A stretch of 64,000 nucleotides of DNA. Source: VRUE01 sp963720805. GTDB lineage: Bacteria; Actinomycetota; Thermoleophilia; Solirubrobacterales; 70-9. The DNA is taken from contig CAVRGT010000005.1 of the NCBI GenBank assembly GCA_963720805.1, forward strand, positions 170,633 through 234,632. The letters are read 5' to 3'. The stretch's first letter is position 1. Every line of letters starts with the position of its first letter. Shown in pieces: positions 9,091 through 15,530 of the stretch. The notes under the pieces were generated by a model. The model ran no database searches. It was not told the DNA's origin and saw only the letters and a program-made list of their open reading frames with translations. Position numbers and translations under genes: made by a program.

Positions 9091-9730
9091 TGCTCGGTCG
9101 CCGCAACAAGCAGCCTGTCCTGGCCGAGGTGGAGAGCTCGAGAGGGAATCGACCCGACCCGGGGCGCTCGGGCGTGCCGAGCTGGAGGGCTACCGGGAGC
9201 TGGCGACGAAGCTGGCCAAAACCGGTTCCGTATTCGTGACCGGGCCGGCGAAGGGGCAGGTGGCGCTGGGCCTGGCCGCCGCCGCGACCGCGGAAGGCCG
9301 CCGGGTCGCGCTGCTCGAGTGCGATCTCGCTGGTCCGGCCCTGGCCGGCCGACTCGGGCTGGAGACCGGCCCTGGACTGCACGAGTACCTGCTCGAGCAG
9401 GCTGACGCCGGCGAGATCCTGCAGCCGCTGGTCCTTGCCGGCCCCGCCGCCGGCCGGGCGACCGAGCCGCTCACCTGCGTCGTCGCCGGCGCGCCCGAGC
9501 CGAAGCCGGTGGCGCTGCTCGATTCGGAGCGCTGCGATCACGCGATCGAGCGGCTGAAGCGCGCCTACGACCTGCTGCTGATCGACGGGCCGCCGCTGGA
9601 CGAAGACGCGGACGCGCTGCGCGCCCTGACCGAACACACCGCCGTGACGATCGCCTGCGGCGAGCGCCGCCAACTGCCAAAGCGGATGCCGGTGACGGTC
9701 ACCGGCGCTGGTCCTCATCGGCTGAGCTAG
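9090..9730 (+). CDS. ParA/BY-kinase-like P-loop ATPase with degenerate Walker A (one frame break)
   Basis: About 213 residues. After a short basic N-terminus (MLGRRNKQPV) the frame breaks by -1 near 9140. It continues through VFVTGPAKGQVALGLAAA, ALLECDLAGPALAGRLGL (like the Walker A' of CpsD/Wzc-type tyrosine kinases) and YDLLLIDGPPL (Walker B). The P-loop GPAKGQ lacks the expected GK-[ST], so ATP binding may be lost. There is no Tyr-rich tail. The family acts in polysaccharide export or chromosome partitioning; which applies here cannot be read. It is coupled to argS by a TGATG overlap and ends overlapping the convergent ccmH stop. Confidence 0.7.
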
Positions 9731-10239
9731 AGGTCGTAGCGCGAGAGGTCGGCGTCGAGCCGCTCGGCGTCCTCGCCCCGTGGGGCATCTGCCGCGGCCT
9801 CCGTCGCTGAGCGCTCGTTCGCCCGACCGCTGCGGCGCCAGCGCAGGACGCTGAAGACGAGCGCCACCACGGCGATCGCGATCGCCAGGATCGGCACCAG
9901 GTAGGCGGAGAGGTCGAACCCCGAGGCCTTGGGCAGGGCGAGAACCGAGGGGCCGTACTGGGCGACCAGGGCGTCCTTGATCTCGGCCTTGCTCTTGCCA
10001 TCAGCGACGAGCTTGGCGACGAAGACCTTCTCGCGCTTCGCCTGCGGCGATTCGGCCAGCTCGAGCAGGGTGCCGCAGATCGGGCACATCACTTCGGCTT
10101 CGATCGCGTTGACAGTCGTCTGCGGCGCCGGCGCCGCGGCCGCCGGCGCAGCCAGCGCCACAGTCGCAATCACGACGAGGAGTACGTACCGGTGCGCCTT
10201 ATGCACCCGGAGCGTGCAAAAGGCGCACCTGAAGCTCAT
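9727..10239 (-). CDS. ccmH: cytochrome c maturation protein CcmH/CycL (N-terminal thiol domain)
   Basis: A 170-residue CcmH. It is an exported, membrane-anchored thiol protein that reduces or presents apocytochrome c in haem attachment. The VMCPICG motif (LRCxxC-type, two redox Cys), the helix that follows (KREKVFVAKLVADGKSKAEI) and LVAQYGPSVLALP are typical. A C-terminal TM helix (about 110-130) and a charged tail follow. The N-terminus is odd. The first ATG lies inside junction palindrome copy 2, which reads straight into the signal peptide in frame (MSFRCAFCT... then YVLLVVIATVALAAP). A GTG further in could start a protein without it. It overlaps the upstream ccmG stop by ATGA. Confidence 0.88.
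   Translation of the reverse strand: MSFRCAFCTLRVHKAHRYVLLVVIATVALAAPAAAAPAPQTTVNAIEAEVMCPICGTLLELAESPQAKREKVFVAKLVADGKSKAEIKDALVAQYGPSVLALPKASGFDLSAYLVPILAIAIAVVALVFSVLRWRRSGRANERSATEAAADAPRGEDAERLDADLSRYDL
10189..10239 (-). repeat. junction palindrome copy 2, read in frame into ccmH
   Basis: The same palindrome as at 162: on the minus strand the ATG at 10239 overlaps the ccmG TGA (ATGA), then FRCAFCT and VHKAHR are encoded. Unlike the other copies there is no stop at the far end: the reading frame continues into the ccmH signal peptide. The arm is changed at the end (CACCGGTACG instead of CACCGGAAGG), so the Shine-Dalgarno-like GGAAGG is lost, which fits a fused rather than a coupled arrangement. 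Confidence 0.75.
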
Positions 10240-10758
10240 GAGCCTGCTTCGATCGGCGGTAGGAAGCGTTCGCGCAGGATCTGGTCGTCGACCGGGCTGC
10301 GCCAGATCACTGCTATCTCGCCCTTGGGATTGACGAGGAAGTTCTCCGGCACGCCGATGGAACCGAAGGCCGCGCTGCGCTCGTTGCCGACCGAGCGCAG
10401 CTGCGGGTAGCCGGCCGGGTGGTCGCGCAGGAAGGCGACGGCATCGCCTTCGTTGTCCTGAACGTTGATCCCGACGCACGGTGACGTTGTCGGCCTTGTT
10501 GCGCTCGTAGAAGCGCTGCAGAACCGGCGCCTCCTCGCGGCAGGGGATGCACCACGAGGCCCAGAGGTTGACCAGCACCCACTTGCCGCGGGACTCGGCG
10601 ATCGAGCCGTGACCGGGCCCGGGCAGCGCCGGCAGGACCTTGTCGGGCACCGGGTCGCCGACCGCGATCTTGGTCGCGCCCTTGTTGAGCAGGCCGAAGG
10701 CGAGCAGGCCGACGACGGCCAGCACAGCGAGGAAGGCGAGGAAGGAGCGGGCGCTCAC
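10236..10758 (-). CDS. thiol-disulfide oxidoreductase ResA/CcmG/TlpA family (one frame break)
   Basis: About 174 residues when rejoined. The N-terminal signal anchor (FLAFLAVLAVVGLLAFGLL) is followed by a thioredoxin fold with VNLWASWCIPCREEAP, the WCxxC redox motif of CcmG/ResA that keeps apocytochrome c Cys pairs reduced outside the membrane. One extra base near 10483 shifts the frame. After it the expected GINVQDNEGDAVAFLRD, the SIGVPENFLVNPKGEI segment with the cis-Pro, and a normal C-terminus follow. First gene of a two-gene operon with ccmH, joined through the ATGA overlap of palindrome copy 2. Confidence 0.88.
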
Positions 10759-10822
10759 GGCGGCGAACTCTAGATCGCGCTCGCCCCCGGCAACCTCGCG
10801 GCCGCCATAGAATCAGCAGCGC

Positions 10823-10895
10823 GCGGACGTAGCTCAGTTGGTAGAGCGCCAGCTTCCCAAGCTGGAGGTCGCGAGTTCGAACCTCGTCGTCCGCT
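10823..10895 (+). tRNA. tRNA-Gly (anticodon CCC)
   Basis: A 73-nt cloverleaf: acceptor GCGGACG pairs with CGTCCGC, with D-arm AGCTCAGTTGGTAGAGC, anticodon stem CCAGC/GCTGG around loop TTCCCAA (anticodon CCC), and T-loop GTTCGAACC. The 3' CCA is not encoded; the discriminator is T. It reads GGG glycine codons. It sits between the divergent ccmG start and the convergent regulator gene, whose stop codon begins at the next base. Confidence 0.95.
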
Positions 10896-13706
10896 TCAGC
10901 CCGACTCCAGCACGCCCGCCAGCTCGGTCCGCCGCCCGATATCGAGCTTCTGGAAGATATGGCGCATGTGGGTCTCGATCGTCTTCTCGGTGACGGTCAG
11001 GGCCTGGGCGATCTCGCGGTTGGTCTTGCCTTCGGCGGCCATGCGGGCGACGCGCAGCTCGCTGGGGGTGAGCGACTCGACGCCGCTGTAGACGGCTTTG
11101 CGGGGGCGGGCGCCGGTGGCCTCGAGCTCGGTGCGGGCGCGTTGCTCGAGCGGGGCGCCGCCGCAGCGGTGGGCGAGGTCGAGTCCCGCTCGCAACGGCT
11201 CGCGGGCTTCCTTGCGTTTGTTCGCCCGGCGCAGCGCGGCGCCGAGCTCGACCAGGGCGATGGCGTGCTCGAAGCGGGCGCGGGTGCCCGACAGTGTGTT
11301 CACCGACTCGCGCAGGAGCTCGATGCCGTTGGCGCCGCCGGTGACCGAGCCCTGCACGCGCAAGGCGATGCCGATGCCGCGCACGCCGCCCGCCCGCTGC
11401 GCCTGCTCGCTTGTTTCGCTCGCCAGGCCGATCGCCTCGCTCTCGTTGCCGAGCGCCGCTTCGCAGAGCGCCAGCCCCACCCGCCAAGGCACCATCTCCT
11501 GATTGGGCAGGGGCACGAAGCTGACCCGTTCGGCGCCGGCGAGGAAGTCGTGGCGCGCCTCGGCGTGGCGGCCGGCGGCCCGGCGCAACTCACCGCGGGC
11601 ACTGATCAACACCGCCGCCGCAAGCCCGGAGATCTGCTGGTGCTCGCTCCACAGCTCCAGCAACAGCTCTTCGCCGTCGGCGATGTCGCCGCGGGCGGCC
11701 GCGATGCGCAGGGCCAGGCCCGACCAGATCGCCAGCGAGCCGGTGAGACCGGTGTCGCGGACAATGTCGACGGCGACGTCGGCATCGCCCTGCCCATCGC
11801 GCAGGTTGCCGTCCAGCAGGTGAAGGAAGGCGCGCAACCCGTAGCCGCCGGCGATCGCGGCCGGCGCCCCGCGTCGCGTCGCCGCTTCGATGATCGGTTG
11901 GAAGTGGTGGGCCACCTGGTCGCCCCGGTCGGCGAGGACGAGCGCCGCCTGCGCGCCCTGCGGTGGCAGGCCGTTGGCGGTGTCGGCGATGACCGTCTCC
12001 AGATCCGGCATCGCCGCTTCGGCAAGCTCGAGGCCGCGGGCGATTGTCCCCAGCCCGACCGAGTTGAGGTAGCCCCCCTGGGCGAGGACCATCCGCCCGG
12101 CCAGCGTCTCGGCGGAGGGCTCCTCGCCCGGGGCGGGCAATGTCCTCTCGGGTAGGCGCTCCAGACCCCAGAGGGTCTGCAGGAGCAGCCAGCCGCGCAG
12201 CTGAATCGCCAAATCGCAGTCGCGGTCCGGCAACTCCGCCAACGATTCCTCGAGCAGCACCGTTGCCTCCTCGCCGCCGCCGCGCAGGCCCAGCGAGCTG
12301 GTCAGCTCGGTTGCCAACTCGGCTCGCGCGATCGGGTCCTCGGTCGCGGCGCGTACCGTGCGCAGGATCTCGATGCCCTCGGGATCGTTGGCGCGCAGCA
12401 GGGCGAGGCCGAGCTCACGACTGGCGGCCGGGCGCTCGCTTTGGGCCGGCGGCTCCTGGAGCGCGCGGCGCAGGTAGCGCACCGCCGCCCTGGGGGCGCC
12501 GCGGGCAAGTGCTTTTGCGGCTGCCCTGCGCAGCGCCTCTACGGCCCACCCATCGCCCGCCGGTGCGGCGAGCAGCAGGTGGGCGCCGACCGTGTCAACG
12601 GCGGCACCGTCGCGATCGAGGAGCGCGGCCGCCCGGGCGTGGTCGTCGGCGCGCCGCGGCGCCGGCACCTCGCTCAGCACCGCCTCGCGGACCAGCGGGT
12701 GGACGAAGGCCGGCGGCTGCGTGTCGGAGAGCAGGTGTGCCCGGACCAGTTGCTCGGTGGCGTCGGCAATCTCGGCGGGCGGCAGCCCGGAGAGCTCGGC
12801 GACGAGGTGGGCCTCGGCGTTCGGCTCCAGCAGGGCAACAGCCCGCGCCACCGCGGTCGAGCGCTCGCCGAGTCTGGCGAGGCGGGTGAGGATCGAGCGT
12901 GAGGCGCCGGCCGCGGCAACCTCGGCCAGGCGGGCGGCATCGCCGTCGCCCGCGCCCAGGTGCTCGGGGCCGATCGCCCGCAGCAGCTCGACCAGCAGGA
13001 ACGGGTTGCCGGCAGTGGCCTCCTGACAGGCAGCGGCGAAATCCTCGCTCGGGGATTGGCCGGCCTGCGCGACAACCAGCTCGCCCGCCGCGGTCGAAGA
13101 GAGCGCCGGCGGTTCGATCAGGCTCGCCGCGGGCTCGTTGCGAAGCTCATCGAGCAGTCGTTCGTGCCCGCCCGGCTCGCCACTGCGCACAGTCAGGGCG
13201 AGGAACAGCGGCAGGCCCTCGATCCGGCGGCCGATGTAGGCGAGGGCTTGCAGCGAGGCGAGGTCGGCCCACTGGGCGTCATCGACGAGCAGGGCGGTCG
13301 GAGCGGCCGCGGCGAGGTCGGCCGCGAGCCAGTAGAGGCCGTGCTGGATCGCGAAGGGATCGCCGCTCTCGCCGCCGGCCTGGGGATCGAAGACCGGGGC
13401 GGCCAGGGCGGCGCTGCCTTCGCCCAGCTCGGCGAGCAGCTCGGCGTCGCATAGCGGCGGCTCGAAGAGCCGGCGAACTACTCCGTATGGAAAGTCGCGC
13501 TCGTACTCGCCGGCCCGCGCCCGCAGGACGCGCATCCCGCCCTCGCCGGCAAGGCGGCCGGCGGCATCGAGCAAGGAGGTCTTGCCGGCGCCCGCTTCGC
13601 CCTCGATCGTGAGGATCTGGCCCGAGCCGCCGCGGGCGGCATCCAGCGTGGCCCCGATCGTCGCGAGCTCGGCCTCCCTCTCCAGCAGTGCGGTTGTCGC
13701 CGGCAT
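10896..13706 (-). CDS. large ATP-dependent LuxR-family regulator (LAL/MalT type)
   Basis: A 936-residue regulator. The N-terminal AAA/STAND module has Walker A GEAGAGKTSLL (about residue 37), Walker B LLVDDAQWAD, and a typical winged region. A long TPR-like helical middle (about 350-850) follows. The C-terminal LuxR HTH reads LTPSELRVARMAAEGKTNREIA...KTIETHMRHIFQKL. These proteins are single-component signal integrators that oligomerise on ligand binding. ATG at 13706 is chosen because GGGGAAGAG lies directly before it; a TTG at 13745 would add 13 residues. It abuts tRNA-Gly on the opposite strand, and is last in the ArsR/amidohydrolase group. Confidence 0.92.
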   Translation of the reverse strand: MPATTALLEREAELATIGATLDAARGGSGQILTIEGEAGAGKTSLLDAAGRLAGEGGMRVLRARAGEYERDFPYGVVRRLFEPPLCDAELLAELGEGSAALAAPVFDPQAGGESGDPFAIQHGLYWLAADLAAAAPTALLVDDAQWADLASLQALAYIGRRIEGLPLFLALTVRSGEPGGHERLLDELRNEPAASLIEPPALSSTAAGELVVAQAGQSPSEDFAAACQEATAGNPFLLVELLRAIGPEHLGAGDGDAARLAEVAAAGASRSILTRLARLGERSTAVARAVALLEPNAEAHLVAELSGLPPAEIADATEQLVRAHLLSDTQPPAFVHPLVREAVLSEVPAPRRADDHARAAALLDRDGAAVDTVGAHLLLAAPAGDGWAVEALRRAAAKALARGAPRAAVRYLRRALQEPPAQSERPAASRELGLALLRANDPEGIEILRTVRAATEDPIARAELATELTSSLGLRGGGEEATVLLEESLAELPDRDCDLAIQLRGWLLLQTLWGLERLPERTLPAPGEEPSAETLAGRMVLAQGGYLNSVGLGTIARGLELAEAAMPDLETVIADTANGLPPQGAQAALVLADRGDQVAHHFQPIIEAATRRGAPAAIAGGYGLRAFLHLLDGNLRDGQGDADVAVDIVRDTGLTGSLAIWSGLALRIAAARGDIADGEELLLELWSEHQQISGLAAAVLISARGELRRAAGRHAEARHDFLAGAERVSFVPLPNQEMVPWRVGLALCEAALGNESEAIGLASETSEQAQRAGGVRGIGIALRVQGSVTGGANGIELLRESVNTLSGTRARFEHAIALVELGAALRRANKRKEAREPLRAGLDLAHRCGGAPLEQRARTELEATGARPRKAVYSGVESLTPSELRVARMAAEGKTNREIAQALTVTEKTIETHMRHIFQKLDIGRRTELAGVLESG

Positions 13707-13741
13707 CTCTTCCCCGGCGATCGTAAACCGCGAAGCGATAT

Positions 13742-14821
13742 TCAACCGGTGAGTACGGCGCTCTCGACGCCCGGCGTGACCAGCACGGTCAGTGCCATTG
13801 CCACGGCCCAGGGGGCCTCGCCGCTTTGCGCCTCCTCGATCAGCTCGGCGATCAACGGCTCGCTGCCGGCCGGGATCGCCGAGCCGTCGACGCCGATCGC
13901 GGCGCGGGCGAGTTCGAACAGCCGCGCCGGGTCGCCGCCGCCGAGCATGCAGCCACCGGCCGCGGCGAGCAGGGTGGCGAGCCGCGATTCGTTCGGTGAG
14001 GGCCGTGCCGCGGGTGGCCCCGGTGCGGGCCCGGCCTCAGAGGCGGGATCCCCGGCCAAGAGCCGATCGAGCTGGCCTCCCGCGACCAGCTCGATCGCAT
14101 CCGCCGGCAGGCCGGCGAAGCGGGCGCAGCGCAGCGTGATTGCCAGCACCGTGCCGAAGTCCATGTAGGGCTCGTCGCTGCCGAAGAGGATCCGGCCGGG
14201 CGGGACGAGGGCGAAGAGCGCGATCAGGTCGCTCGGGTTCCACCAGGAGGTATCGAAGAAGAGGTTCGGGTGGTTTGGGACCTCCCGCCAGAGCCAGGCG
14301 AGGTCCGAGACGGCGGCGTGGGCAAGGATCAGGGGGCACTCGGGATGGCCGGCGGCGAGGTCGGTCACGGTCTCACCAAAGGAGCCGACCCCAGCCCCGG
14401 CGTGGATCAGCACCGGCGCGCGCGCCTCGGCGGCCACCGAGCAGATCGCCTCGACGCCGGGATCGTCGAGCCGGAAGTCCTCGGCGCGGGGGTGGAGCTT
14501 GAAGCCGCGGGCCCCGGCGGCGAGGGCAGCCGCGGCGTCCTTTGCGGTGGTGACGCGCGGGTCCATGCGGGCGAAGGGCACGAGCTGCTCGGGGTGGCGC
14601 CGGCACTCCTCGATCACGCGCCTGTTCTCCGGCTCGTAGCCGCCCTCGACGCAGAAGGGGAAGATCGCCGAGCGGCCGCCAACCGCTTCCAGCGCCTCGA
14701 CCTGCTGCTCGCAGCTACGGGCACTGCCGTCGATGTCGGCCCCGGTGTGCGCGTGGCAGTCGAACGGCGCGATGCCCTCGAGCGAGGAGAGCTCGGCGTC
14801 GATGACGGTCTGCAGGCTCAA
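13742..14821 (-). CDS. amidohydrolase-2 family metal-dependent hydrolase
   Basis: A 359-residue TIM-barrel hydrolase of the COG2159 (ACMSD/TIM-barrel) type. FDCHAHTG supplies the first metal His pair, followed by GFKLHP, VLIHAG, ILAHAAVSD and the catalytic Asp in LFGSDEPY. The C-terminal third (about 255-359) is an extra helical extension after the barrel. The substrate is unknown; decarboxylases and hydrolases occur in this family. TTG start at 14821 overlaps the stop of the 64-codon ORF upstream (TTGA). Confidence 0.85.
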   Translation of the reverse strand: MSLQTVIDAELSSLEGIAPFDCHAHTGADIDGSARSCEQQVEALEAVGGRSAIFPFCVEGGYEPENRRVIEECRRHPEQLVPFARMDPRVTTAKDAAAALAAGARGFKLHPRAEDFRLDDPGVEAICSVAAEARAPVLIHAGAGVGSFGETVTDLAAGHPECPLILAHAAVSDLAWLWREVPNHPNLFFDTSWWNPSDLIALFALVPPGRILFGSDEPYMDFGTVLAITLRCARFAGLPADAIELVAGGQLDRLLAGDPASEAGPAPGPPAARPSPNESRLATLLAAAGGCMLGGGDPARLFELARAAIGVDGSAIPAGSEPLIAELIEEAQSGEAPWAVAMALTVLVTPGVESAVLTG

Positions 14822-15012
14822 TGGAGGCGGGTGGGCCGCTTGGCTTCGTCGCGGAGGCCGTCCGCTTCACCGGTCAGCTCGCGGCGGACCAGCTCGTCGA
14901 AGCCGGGGGGAGCGAGCAGGGCCATCTGCGAGGCAATTGACAGGGCGCCGGCCAGCTCCATCCCGGCGCCGCCCAAGCGTGGGCGCTTCAGTTGCGATCC
15001 GAGCAGTCTCAT
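14818..15012 (-). CDS. small hypothetical protein, coupled to the amidohydrolase
   Basis: A 64-codon ORF with a plausible composition (MRLLGSQLKRPRLGGAGMEL...; amphipathic helices, basic N-terminus). Its TGA overlaps the TTG of the amidohydrolase gene by four bases, the same coupling style used elsewhere in this window. There is no strong ribosome binding site and no family is recognised. It could instead be untranslated spacer downstream of the ArsR gene. Confidence 0.4.
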   Translation of the reverse strand: MRLLGSQLKRPRLGGAGMELAGALSIASQMALLAPPGFDELVRRELTGEADGLRDEAKRPTRLH

Positions 15013-15097
15013 GCAGCGATACTCGGCCCCAGGGCTCCGTTTCGCATCAGGGAGCGCCCCTGAACTTTGCTCCTCCCGCCCTATTGCGGGGGCTGGA

Positions 15098-15408
15098 TCA
15101 AACTGCGGCAGCCTTTCTCTTGCGGGGGCGGCCATTGGCGGAGCGACCGTTGCCGTTGCCGTTGGCGCTGACCTTGGCCTCGCGGTAGAAGTGCTCGGTG
15201 GCGCCGCGCACCGGCCGTTCCCGGTCAGCTCGACCAGGCCCGTCCGGCGCAGCTCGGTGACGTGGTAGTTGACGTTGCTGAGCGGCGTGCGCAGCTCGTA
15301 GCTGAGGTCGCTGGGGGAGAGGGTGCGGCCCTTGTCCATCCCCAGCACTTCCAGGATTGAGATGCGAAGGGGGTGGGTATTGGCTCGGGCGAGGAGCTGC
15401 CAGTTCAT
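15098..15408 (-). CDS. ArsR-like winged-helix regulator (one frame break)
   Basis: About 103 residues. ATG at 15408 follows GGAGG. The winged helix-turn-helix reads LARANTHPLRISILEVL, SPSDLSYEL, and NVNYHVTELRRTGLVELTG, as in ArsR/HTH_20 proteins. One missing G in the run near 15220 shifts the frame. Rejoined, the protein ends with RGATEHFYREAK, the usual dimer helix, and a basic Gly/Asn/Arg tail, stopping at 15098. Without correction the frame runs on to 14818 with an improbable composition. No metal-binding Cys pair is visible, so the signal is unknown. Divergent from the large secreted protein gene, with inverted repeats between. Confidence 0.8.
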
Positions 15409-15430
15409 TCTGCCTCCGATTTTCGATTGG

Positions 15431-15480
15431 TTTACCAACTTATAGGTATATAGATACCAAAAAATGATGATCTAAATCAT
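15431..15480. promoter_or_regulatory. AT-rich divergent promoter/operator region with stacked inverted repeats
   Basis: Between the ArsR gene and the secreted protein gene lies the most AT-rich stretch of the window. It holds three inverted repeats in a row: TTGGT-TT-ACCAA, GGTAT-ATAG-ATACC, and ATGAT-(7)-ATCAT. Such stacked dyads are typical operators of winged-helix regulators, so autoregulation and control of the divergent gene are likely (inference). Confidence 0.65.
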
Positions 15481-15530
15481 TAAAATCGGGTAGGCTAAGC
15501 AGGGGAATGCTTTCGACGAGGAGGAACAGA

